A program made the translations under genes and the position numbers. Below the pieces are notes generated by a model, which worked only from the letters and a program-made list of their open reading frames with translations, did no database searches and was not told where the DNA came from. Below, in pieces: positions 49,851-59,709 of a stretch of 64,000 nucleotides of DNA. Numbering within the stretch: position 1 is the stretch's first letter; each line of letters begins with the position of its first letter. The stretch is taken from positions 1,395,507 to 1,459,506 of the forward strand of contig NC_083647.1 of the NCBI RefSeq assembly GCF_963576545.1. The letters run 5' to 3'. Source of the DNA: Limanda limanda (lineage: Eukaryota > Chordata > Actinopteri > Pleuronectiformes > Pleuronectidae).

Positions 49851-50320
49851 AAAGGGGACATATTATGCCCACACAGGAAAAAAAAAGTAATACAACAGAA
49901 CTTTACTTTTTATTTTACAGATTTTTTCTGTATTTTTAAAATACCATTAAATTTATGATTTTACATGTCAAATGTAAAATAATAAAAAAAAATTACTGTA
50001 ACTGTGAAAACCCACGATATTTCTGTTTTTTTACAAAAAAAACCCAAATAGAAATACACATATTTATTGTTAAAATACGTTCACAAATGTATCGTAATTT
50101 CACAAATATTTGCCTGTTATTTAAGGGAGTAAACTGTTAAATTCAACTTTAAACCTATAAAAAAAAAATAAGAAATCATTTAAAATTACTGAGAAATTAA
50201 TAGTAAAATAACTATTTAATTTGTAATTTTACCAGAATTAATTTGTTAATTGACTAATATTTTCATTGAAAATAACCACAATTACTGTAATTACCTAGAT
50301 GGTAACATTTATTTTGAAAG
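49850..50320. repeat. AT-rich interspersed repeat
   Basis: Starts at AAAGGGGACATATTATGCCC, a frequent boundary of fish repeats, and continues with many TTTTAC/GTAAAA words typical of a fish AT-rich DNA repeat. No coding frame. Right boundary uncertain. Confidence 0.4.
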
Positions 50321-51274
50321 GACATCTGGAGAGACATAGGGAAAGGGGAAAGCTTGAGAGGGTGAATAATATGCAGAGCAAAGAGTTGGACTTGAATTTA
50401 GGGCTGCTGCAGCAAGGATTATATAGCCTCTGCTTATGGGGCATCAGCACTACCAAGTGAGCTGCAATTAAATGCTTTCAATAACGCATTTCACTGATGG
50501 AGATGCTGCTACTTTATTGCAGCTGCTGCTTCAGTACTGAAGCAGACACACTGTTTGATGACTGGATGTTCTTGTGTCACTGGTAGCATGCTCATATTGT
50601 CAAGGGCAGTTTATTAGCCAGACTGTAAGATGCAAACACAGTCCCATTAACACTCAGACATTTGTGTATAATATTATTTTTGGTACTGATTTTAATCCAG
50701 GAAAAAGTCTGAGTCTGCAGTCTGAGTATGAATGCCTTGTCATGAGTTTCAAAAGGAATTCCTGCAGACCCTTGCTCCTGAATGACCACTTCCATCAGAA
50801 CCACTCAACCTCCTAAGATATACCTTCAGCATATGTGTATATGTACTGCAAATGTTAACCTTAATGTTGAGGTTAAAACTTAACTGCCAAGTGAAACTGC
50901 ATGCATCATGTGAAAATGAATGATTTGGACCGCTCTGTGTAGGCTACTGAAATTACTGTGGTTAATGAAAATAAACATTTGTGAGCAGCCTAGAACTGCT
51001 ATAGGCTACTATGAAATGCAGTTTAAATGTAGCAATGGTCTCCAGGGAAGGTGAATGCTGTTGTATTGGCAAATAAATCTCAATATCTGTCACAATATAA
51101 CAAACCAAGAAAAGGAACTGTTAGTGAAGGAGGCCAACACCAGGATAAAACCACATAAACTACATGCTTTTCATCTGTTTCCTCAACCTACCACCTGAAA
51201 GCATTATATTCTGTCATTCAGAACAAATCTTAATGACAGAGCATTAATGTCATCTGTGTCTAATTGCTTTTCTA

Positions 51275-51479
51275 CGGAAGAGGATTAGGGCCACTGTGGA
51301 AAAAACAAGTGAGTTCTGAGTTTAAACTCAGAATTCTGACTTTAATCTCAGAATTCTGACTTTTTTCTCAGAATTCTGACTTTTTTCTCAGAATTCTGAG
51401 TTTAAAGTCAGAAGTATTGGTGCCTGTAGCGAACCAACTTCGGGGCTCAGAGCAACACAACATAGGCTACTACTTTCCC
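51275..51479 (+). repeat. Left TIR of the 6.5-kb transposon
   Basis: 205 bp. Outer ~35 bp unique, then four tandem ~20-bp units built on the palindrome TCAGAATTCTGA, then a unique inner part with GCGAACCAACTTCGGGGCTC. It ends at CTACTACTTTCCC. Confidence 0.9.
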
Positions 51480-51880
51480 ACTTTCCCGAGTACACAAATG
51501 CAAACGCGCGAAATAGACAGACAAGATTCATGTGCAGGCATTGCACTCCCTAGGATCAATTAGCCTGTTGATTTATTGTTTGAACCATAAACACAACGGT
51601 GCTTACAAGGGTTAGATGTATAGATAATGATTTAACCAGCTCTATTCATCCCATTCTCTCAAGTCTGACAGATGTTTAGTAGCACTAGTTTCACTTAAGT
51701 CAACGCAAAGGCTTTTCCTACATGCATGGAAAGGGTCCAGAATACAGTAAACTAGATGATTGCAGGCAACATCTCTGGAATCTGTGTGACAGTGAGAGCA
51801 TGTAATATCACTTGAACATTTTTGCATGTGCACATTGAAAAAAAATCATTGTCTCTTATTTTATGTCCTCCTCTGTGCAG

Positions 51881-53496
51881 ATCCACTATGATGTCATTGT
51901 ACTCATTGATGATGCAACTCTGGAAAATTACATTCCTTCCTACGGTGACCGAATTGCTGTCTTCAATTTCTGCAGAAGTAAAAAGTCCCTCCCCAAACGA
52001 AAGCAAGGGCTTTTGGAGAGACTTCGTGAGAAAATGATTCAGAAAGGAAAGCACGAAGGAGAAGACATTACAGGAAGACACAAGAACAACAGACACAAAG
52101 AAGCTAAAAACTACACAAAATGTAGAGATAGGATGGATTCATGATGATGGTAAATGAGCCAAACAGGTGAGGACAAAACAGGGCGGTGGCACTAGAAAGA
52201 TACAGTTGCCAACTGATGCTGGATTAAAAGCTATTGTTGAAGAAGGACAGAAACTTTTCTTTCTTGGTGGGACCTCTCCTAAAGGACCAGTGTCTGATTT
52301 TCAGTTTGAGGTGTGGGATTTCACAGAACCGCCTCACCGATGAAACTTGCCAGTCTATTGGCATTATGTACGTGACTGCAAAGCTGAGTATGTTACGCTT
52401 TTACATTGCAACCAGGCCAAAAGAAGTTGAAGATGATGCCAGGCAGACATCTGATGTGGTTCTTGTCTCGTCACACAGCAGCAATGAAACCAGTACAGCA
52501 CAACTACAAGTGGGAGATGCCACAGTTGATTTTGATGTCCAGTCTGCTTTAGAGATGTCTGTTGATGCTGACATTTCCTTTGGTCCCCTTCATGATATTG
52601 TCGAAGACACAAACGACACGTTGATTTATGAGGATTTTCTCATACTCACTAGTCCACCTAATCCAGAGGATGTAATAACAATCGTTATACATCATGCTAA
52701 CAGTTTACATGACATGATCACCGCTTTCTCTGATGCAGAGATATTGAACAAAGCAGTGAATGTGAAACGCATACTTCCAGACAACACTGAAGAGGCAGGA
52801 AGTGGATCCGGGGTCATGAGAGATGTTCTCAGCTGCTTCTGGCATGAATTCTATGAGCGATGCACACTTGGTACAGCAGTTAAAGTGCCCTTCATTTGGC
52901 ATGATTTTCCTGCTGAAACATGGAAGTCAATTGGTAGAATCCTTTTAAAAGGTTACCAAGACTGTCAGTATCTACCAAACAAACTCGCACTCCCCTTCCT
53001 TGAGCAAGTGCTTTTTAACTGTGTGTACAGTGACCTGAAAGTGCATTTTCTACAGTTTGTAAGCAGGGAAGAACGTGACATTTTCATGCAAGCAATGAGT
53101 GATTTCTCCACGGTTGACTGTGATGACCTTATTGAGATTCTTGACAGCTATGGATGCAGGAGGAGGATCACAGCCAAGACTCTTCCTACAATTCTTGACG
53201 AAATAGCACACAAAGAGCCTGTCAAAAAACCGAAGTTCGTCATTGACTGCTGGAGAGAGATTACCCATCATCATCTCTTCCTCAGTCCAGAGGCATTGAT
53301 CGAGTTGTTAACTGACCTGCAACCAACCTCAAAAAAGGTCTGTCAGCTGCTGAAATTTGCAAATGATTTGACTCCAAAACAAAAGGAAGTGAGAAATCAT
53401 CTGAAAAGATTCATCAGAGAGCTCGATGAAATTAAACTGCAGAAATTTCTGCGGTTCTGCATCGGATCTGATCTTGTAATAACCGCTACAGTTTAA
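51881..53496 (+). pseudogene. HECT-like (G2E3-like) gene carried by the transposon
   Basis: Starts after a splice acceptor (TCTGTGCAG|ATCC), so an upstream exon is missing or unrecognised. Order: a segment with IPSYGDRIAVFNFC; VEIGWIHDDGK, GGGTRKI and LFFLGGTSPKGPV; SMLRFYIATRPKE; then the HECT-like half from SGSGVMRDVLSCFWHEFYE through VPFIWHDFPAETWKSIGRIL to LQKFLRFCIGSDLV at the end. It resembles fish proteins labelled G2/M-phase-specific E3 ligase-like. It is broken: a frameshift near 52110, a stop at 52155 and another frameshift near 52325. The last 420 codons (52234-53496) stay open. The part that would hold the HECT C-lobe catalytic cysteine is absent; the frame stops at 53496, ~115 bp before the Harbinger insert. 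Ubiquitin-ligase activity is therefore not expected. Confidence 0.75.
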
Positions 53497-53610
53497 CGGT
53501 TTATTCATGGTATTTTAGCTGTTTGTGTGTTTGCAGATAAGTTAAGTATGTTTACACAAGTGACAACATATTTATTTTCTGTTTACTCACGGTTGTGTTC
53601 GTTGATGTTT

Positions 53611-53672
53611 AAGACGAAAGGCAGCTCACTTGACCGCAGTCGACTGCAGTCAAGTGAGCCGCCTTTCGTCTT
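53611..53672. repeat. 62-bp near-perfect palindrome
   Basis: Arms of 31 bp starting AAGACGAAAGGC, meeting at GCAGTCGACTGC, with two mismatched pairs. It sits at the left edge of the Harbinger remnant, just after the HECT-like frame. It may be a fused or inverted transposon end, or a hairpin formed during insertion. Confidence 0.85.
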
Positions 53673-54603
53673 CGCGTAGTCAAGCCAGCCATCAGCACTT
53701 CTCCCCACTCAACATGCTGTCAGACCGGGCTGTCCAGTCCAAGTACCGGCTTCCCTGTGTGGAGATCCAACGCCTTGTCACGCGAGTGTCACCACACATC
53801 CAGAGGGAAACCCACTGCAATTTTGCCCTCAGCCCGGAGGTGCAGCTCCTGGCCGCGCTGCGTTTTTACTAGAGATGAGCCGGATACTCGGCTGAAACGA
53901 GTATCCGGTACGGATAAAGCACTTTTGCCAATTACGAGTATAATACGAGTAATCGGAGTCATTATCTGTGCTCGGACTGAATGAAAATCCTCACACAGCG
54001 TCACAGCGCTCCTCCCGTCACACACGGCTCTGCTCACTCACAGAACAGCTCTCTGTCTCTCAGTCACTCAGGTTCACTGCGCATCGGGACTGTTCCATAG
54101 GCTCAGTCAAGGAAGCAGAAATGATTCGTTCATTTCCCGACTGGGTCTTCGGGTACGAGTCTTTGGAAAAATTTTCACGAGACCTGCATTGGCTCAGTAG
54201 AGGAGCGCTGGAGATGTGCGAGGGGCGTTCGCTGTCTCCCGGAGAGATGAGCGCTCTGTGTTTTTGGTGTAGGGGGACGTGAGTTGTATTTGTTCGCAGG
54301 TCGTGGTGACTGGTTTTGTTGTTTTCACTGCACTTACACTGACTTTACAGTAAATTAAACCTCTATTAAATACAGTACAACATGACAGTTTGTATGGTTT
54401 GAAATTGTCATTTATTATCACACTGGCATTTAATTATCACGGCAAACAGTTACACTGCACTAAACTTTAAGTGTTGATGTGGGGTGAAGGTGACAGGGCC
54501 AGTCTGTGTGACTTGTGGACGAATGTGGATCGCGTCTTTCTGTGCTGGGGACACAGAGTGTTCGTTTCTCCGGGAGGCAGTGGACGTCCCTCGCTACATC
54601 TCA

Positions 54604-54654
<51 letters not shown>

Positions 54655-55586
54655 CCACACACACACACCTGGTGTGGAAATAAATTTAAAAAAAATAAAA
54701 ATAAAAAAATCATAAAAAAATTTCAAAGTTAAAAAAGAAAGTTATGTTGAACCAGCCCACTTCCGGGTTAAATCACACCCACTTCCGGGTTAGGCCCCGC
54801 CCACTCCGAGTACGGATACGGATAATTCATATGGTTAACAGATACAGATACAGATAATGCTGTACTCGCTCATCCCTAGTTTTTAGTGGGGAGCTTCCTG
54901 GAGGTGGTGGGGGACAGCACCGGTCTCAGCAAGGCATCGGGGTGTGGCAGCCTTGACACCGATCCTTCTGTGCCATGCCCAGCACACATCAAAACGCCCA
55001 CCACACGGGACGAGGTCCGCCAGGTCCACCGTGGATTTCATGCCATGGCTGGGATCCCCCAGGTGATTGGTGTCATGGATGGCACACTGATCCCAATCAT
55101 CACAATCCCTTCCTGGTGGATCCGTGCTGGAATGGGAGGAAACATTATATTGCCATCAAAACTCAGGTGGTGGTGGACCACGATGGCCTCATCACAGACA
55201 TTGTTGCCAGGTGGCCAGGAGGCACACACAACAGCTTCATGTGGGCCAACTCAGCTGTGGGGCAGAAGGCCTGCAGAGGAGAGTTCGGCAGCATCTTCCT
55301 CGGGGACAGTGGCTACCCTCTCCAGAGTTACCTCGTGACACCGATAACCAACCCAGCAACACCACAGGAGGATAGGTTCAATGAGGCCCTCACAAACACC
55401 AGGACCCACATCGAACGGTTATGTTACCGATGTATCCATCGTTCGTCAGGGGGGGCAGCGCTTTTCACCTGTGAAATGTTGCCGCGTGATTGTTGTCACC
55501 GCCATGCTGCACAACATGGCGTGTTGAAGCAGATGAGCCGCCTCCTGTGGATGAAGATGGGGAAACATCGGAAGACGAAACAATAA
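53640..55586 (+). pseudogene. PIF/Harbinger (HARBI1-like) transposase, interrupted
   Basis: The first part (53640-53868) includes LSDRAVQSKYRLPCVEIQRL and FALSPEVQLLAALRF. It is cut by a 1.0-kb insertion and resumes at about 54886 with GSFLEVVGDSTGLSKAS, TTRDEVRQVHRGFHAMAGIP, VIGVMDGTLIPII, then, in another frame, NGRKHYIAIKTQVVVDHDGL, IVARWPGGTHNSFMWANSAV, FLGDSGYPL and RTHIERL. The first catalytic Asp (VMDGT) is present. The second lies in an H-D-S motif in the family, but here reads H-N-S, so it is lost. There are at least two frameshifts (near 55110 and 55420) and a deletion after GLSKAS. Not functional. Confidence 0.85.
53869..54879. mobile_element. 1.0-kb non-autonomous element with CTAG ends, 6-bp TSD
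   Basis: Ends are CTAGAGATGAGC and, as reverse complement, CTAGGGATGAGC. TTTTTA is duplicated at 53863-53868 and 54880-54885. Subterminal GAGTATCCG/CGGATAC words occur in both orientations near both ends. The interior has an (AC)n microsatellite at 54603-54668 and no transposase. It interrupts the Harbinger transposase frame. End type and TSD length match the MITE at 25629. Confidence 0.85.
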
Positions 55587-55969
55587 ACAAGTGTAGTATA
55601 ACGTCCCGCACACCAATTTATTGCTGCAATGTTTGGGTGCTTTACCTGAAGGTCTAGCACAGGAAGTATTCTTGCATACAGTATCTGAAAGTATACATGA
55701 AATCCAACTTTTGGATAGAGGAGGCCAGGTAACAAGTGGGGAATTAGCGGTGCTGAAAGTAGTGAGAGGATAAGCACGTGCGTCAGGACGCACATTGCGC
55801 ACAGGTCATGAATCTACTCAAATCAATGACACACAATACAAATTGCCTGGGACTTTTTGTTGCTAGGTTTGACACCCTTATTTCAATGCAAAATGATCCA
55901 CACAACACATGGTTGAAAAGGAAAAGTAGTTTATTAAAGAAAAAAACAAAGAGAAACAAAAAGCGGTGG

Positions 55970-56240
55970 CACCGCTGTCTTTACTGGGCGTCTGCATCTG
56001 CATCACCAGCAATGAAGGGAGATTGATTAGTGAAATTGAACGGGATACATTGTGCAATGCGGAGAAAAATATAGAAATGCCCCTTACCTGCATCCTGGGG
56101 GAGAATTATTGGGACCGAGATGGAGGGACAGTTGAACTGCGCCTCGGCAAGTGCCAGCTGTCTCCGGTGCAGCTCCAACTTCTGGCGTTTGATATGCACC
56201 ATCTCCTCCTGGAGGGCACTGTCTGTCTCTCCAGTTGGCC
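55970..56240 (-). pseudogene. Harbinger Myb-like accessory protein remnant
   Basis: On the minus strand an open stretch reads ALQEEMVHIKRQKLELHRRQ then LALAEAQF, a basic/glutamine-rich coiled segment like the C-terminal part of the Myb/SANT-like second protein of Harbinger elements. It converges with the transposase at 53640-55586, the usual layout. The SANT domain was not found, so it is a fragment. Confidence 0.45.
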
Positions 56241-56573
56241 CTCTATCCCCACAAGTTCAATAGTGGGTGTCAAGCAAAGTGAATATCTAACCTACAATTT
56301 CTAAAATGTTTTTACATCAATAACATGCACCAAAAACGGACAATCAATGGATAAACAGTCGCTCATCAAGTTAATTTTCCCTTCGCTTTCCCTGCCGAAT
56401 CAAAGGTTTGTGGCCCTTTATTGGTACATTTTTGACAAGAAAACTTATAGATTGTGTTTACACATATCAAGTTTATTAAAATCGTATATCTTGTATAAAA
56501 CACAAGAAAATAATAATCTAGATAAGACAAGTACTTTCACATTATGTGACTGGGAAAAACTTCATGTTTTTAT

Positions 56574-57593
56574 TTAGATGTCTTCCATTTCTCCAATTAT
56601 TTGCAGCAGTTCGTCTCTTAACATGATGTACAGATCAGCCGCAGCAAGTGGATCTGCAGGAGCATCCCACCCATTCTTCTCCATCAGGAGACAACACAGT
56701 TCAAAAACGGTTTCATCACAAGGAAACTCGCCTTTGGGAATGCACTCTTCCATACTCACAGTTACCTCCTCCATGGAGACAGGTTTGAGTCTATCCTCAG
56801 CACTGTGCAGCTCTGGGAATGAATACATCACAACTGGCCGACCCGATGCCATGTCACCACTTGATCTTGGTCTGATTTTGTGTGAATTCCAGTTGGTGAC
56901 AACTTCGTCAAGTTCATCCTGCATAGAAAGAAGCACAGTACATACAGAAATGTGAAATAGGTTTTGCAACACTTAACTGTTGCCTGTCTATACTAGGCCT
57001 AGGTTGCTGTGTTGTATTGTATATGGAGGGGTAGAAAATGCCAAAATCAAAAATAAATAATTGAATGATTAATTACAAACAACATCAACTACTACAATTC
57101 CAATACAACCTACGGCAACTTCATTTCAGAGGTTGAGGAAAGATTTTAACCTGAACAAGATTCATGAAACAGAACTGGATTAGACTTTTGTTCATCCAGA
57201 ACTGCGCACTCTGTTTGCGAAGGGTACCCCACCATCCTTCAATGCGCTGGTTTGCTGTGCTTCTTCCATTTATTTAACCGATGCATTCACGATCTTTACA
57301 TCCCTACCAGTGCCCGGTGTAGACCGGTGTAGACAGCGAGCAGTGTTCCTCACAGCGGCAGATCTCTCGTGGATATTGTCCGGTAGCAGTAGCACAATCA
57401 TTTAAGCTAACAAACATGCAACGAGTTAACGAGCTTGTAACATACATCATATCTGCAGCCATTTCTTCGTTTTTGCAAACATCAAGCACCAAACCAACAC
57501 ATATCTTCTTCACTCACCTTCTGCTCTTCCATGAATAAAATGGCTTCCCCCTCGGACCCTTCGAGCACGCAAAAACTTTCTGAGGTCAGACAT
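56574..57593 (-). pseudogene. Integrase-core (rve-type) transposase remnants
   Basis: Three parts on the minus strand. N-terminal: ATG at 57593, MSDLRKFLRARRVRGGSHFI, with a possible donor GAAG|GTGAGT near 57512. Middle: 57267-57151, GRSTANQRIEGWWGTLRKQ then SLIQFCFMNLVQ, donor CAG|GTTAAA. Last: 56918-56574, acceptor CTATGCAG|GATG, DELDEVVTNWNSHKIRPR, then GRPVVMYSFPELH and PCDETVFELCCLL to a TAA. The NQRIExWW and WNSHxIRP blocks are typical of an integrase-core family in fish and invertebrate genomes. Middle and last exons join in phase 0. The segment with the first catalytic acidic residues is missing, replaced by unrelated sequence around 57300-57510, and a short part after LRKQ is deleted. 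This copy cannot transpose itself. Confidence 0.72.
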
Positions 57594-57605
57594 TTTTCGG
57601 TCCGC

Positions 57606-57770
57606 GGGAAAGTAGTAGCCTATGTTATGTTTCTCTGAGCCCCGAAGTTGGTTCGCTACAGGCACCAATACTTCTGACTTTAAACTCAGAATTCTGAGAA
57701 AAAAGTCAGAATTCTGAGTTTAAACTCAGAACTCACTTGTTTTTTCCACAGTGGCCCTAATCCTCTTCTG
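57606..57770 (-). repeat. Right TIR of the 6.5-kb transposon
   Basis: 165 bp, inverse of the left TIR with two fewer palindromic 20-bp units and few other changes. The putative transposase start (ATG at 57593 on the minus strand) lies 13 bp inside. Confidence 0.9.
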
Positions 57771-58780
57771 TACTTTTCAGTAATTTTGAGGTAAACAGTG
57801 AAAATATAATTTATAGAAATAAAAAGTAATAGAAAGTATGAAACATTGCAGGGCCACACTGTATTATTTATTTCAAAAAACAAAAACAAAAAACACGTTT
57901 AATCAGGAGACATTCTACTGCTGCTATGTCTCCCTGCAGAAACGCACACGTACACACACACCAAAAAAAAATGAAAGTCTCACAGCACACACTGGGGCCT
58001 GTACCGGAACAACGTCATGACAACAACGCGACATGCCATTGGAGTACGCGGTTCCCGTTTGGGTTGGTCACCAGAAACTGTTTGAGAAGAAGACATGCCA
58101 TTGGCTGTTGGGACACTGTACATGCGTCTTTCACGTGATGCTGAACAAGATCAAAAACCACCGCGCGGCGGTTCACAGAAATTTATAGAGAACAGCAGCT
58201 AACGTCGAGTCTGGAGGAAGGACGAAGCTACAAGGCAAGTATCGAACTCAAGCTGAGTAGCATTAGCTTTATTTACCACCATGGCTCTGAGTTTACTCAG
58301 TCGGCAAAAGGCACCGAATCGTCGATTGAAATGTTATCTAACGATGATGACAACATTTTCACTCGTTTTTGGGCAATAACTTTCACTGTATGACTTGAAA
58401 TGGCATAATTTTTGGGTAGGAAGCTTACTTTTATGTAACTTGTCAAAATTTGGTTTTGAAATTTTTCTAAGGTTAATAATACACTGTGGGCAAAAAATGC
58501 ATACACTTATACCCTTAGGGACATTTTTTTCCCCTCAAAACAAAACAACAAAACTGATTTTGATGCATTATTTTTAATTATTTTTGTAGTTTCAGCTTTT
58601 CAATTTTACTCTGCATATTTCTAGGCTTTTTTAATGGGTTTTTAAATAGAAGGGCTATGATTACAGTTATGGCTTTGATCAGCACTGTGTGCGTGTGTGT
58701 GCTGGCGCATGTGCACGACCACACACACGTACCCACACACAGTACCATAGGGTTAAATTAATCGCCAACTATTTTGATAA
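57771..58780. other. Stretch between transposons, no gene recognised
   Basis: 58010-58130 has ACATGCCATTGG twice, about 75 bp apart, and CCGCGCGGCGG near 58160, giving a promoter-like look. 58300-58620 is AT-rich with TGGGCAATAACTTTCAC and ACCCTTAGGGAC, which could be a transposon end. No coding frame or domain was recognised. Confidence 0.35.
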
Positions 58781-59709
58781 AGGAAAAATCGGTTTAACAA
58801 CTAATAGCATCGGGGAACATTGCGGCGAGCTGAGCAGACGCTTTTGACGGAGCTCGGTGCGAATTTTCTCATTATCCTGATAACAACCGGGCGCTATAAG
58901 ACATTTTTGTTATGAACACAATAGGCTATGTCCTTGGAAAACTTTTGGCCACAGTCTTTCGACAAGATGGGAAGAACCAGAGGTACTAAAGATAAAAGAG
59001 ACGTCCCGTCCAAGCCCGGCGAAGACACACAAGATGGCGACCTAGCCGAGTCTGATTCCGCAGATGGACTTGACCCTGCTCTTGCCAAAGCTCTCAACAT
59101 AATGACCTCCAACATCATTAAAGTTATTGATAGAAAACTCGGTCCTTTGGCCGAGACTATCCGCAAACATGCTACGGAGATCCAGGCCGCTAGTGAGCGG
59201 CTAGATGAAGCAGAGGCTACGATACTAGCAGTTGAAAACTCCTCCGCAGCACAAGAGCCGAGGATCGTGGAGCTGGAGAAGCAGGTCAGCGCCCTAACGG
59301 AGAGTTTGGACATGGCCGAGAACTACAGCAGGCGTCTCAACATCCGAGTCGTCGGCTTGGCGGAAGGTACGGAGACTGGGCAGCCGGTGGAGTTTTTCGA
59401 GTCTTGGCTACCCCGCGTCCTAAAAATGTCCACGAAGGCCGGCTGCATAAAGCTGGAGAGTGCACACCGCTCCCTCGCATCGAAACCGGACCCGAACAGG
59501 AGACCCAGGTTGCTGCTGCTGCGATTCCAAGCGTTTAGAGACAAGCAGAGAGTCGTGGAGGCGGCGCGCCAGGCGAGCCAGGACGGTGGCTTAACCTACG
59601 ACGGATCCAAGGTCTCTTTTTACAGCGATTTCTCCCCGACAGTGATGAAGAAACGCAAGGCATACGATGCAGTGAAACAGCGGCTTCGAGAGCGAGGGAT
59701 GCTGTATGC

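Larger units (their letters stand above)
51275..57770. mobile_element. 6.5-kb TIR transposon with HECT-like and integrase-type genes
   Basis: The ends begin CGGAAGAGGATTAGGGCCAC (left) and CAGAAGAGGATTAGGGCCAC (right, reverse complement), and TA flanks both sides (51273-51274 and 57771-57772). TIRs cover 51275-51479 and 57606-57770. They carry tandem CTCAGAATTCTGACTTTTTT units, two more in the left TIR than in the right, which explains the 40-bp length difference. The + strand holds a HECT-like gene (51881-53496). The minus strand holds integrase-core transposase remnants (57593-56574). A Harbinger element and a smaller element are nested between them. A TIR with transposase starting just inside it is the normal layout of a DNA transposon. 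IS3EU- or Ginger-like membership is possible but not decided. Confidence 0.85.

Noticed and set aside
54886..55586. A domesticated HARBI1 host gene
   Set aside because: Frameshifts, a lost catalytic residue, an internal insertion and missing host exons show a dead transposon.
56578..56955. A 125-codon plus-strand frame
   Set aside because: It is the antisense shadow of the integrase C-terminal exon.
58894..59313. A 139-codon minus-strand frame
   Set aside because: Antisense shadow of L1 ORF1.
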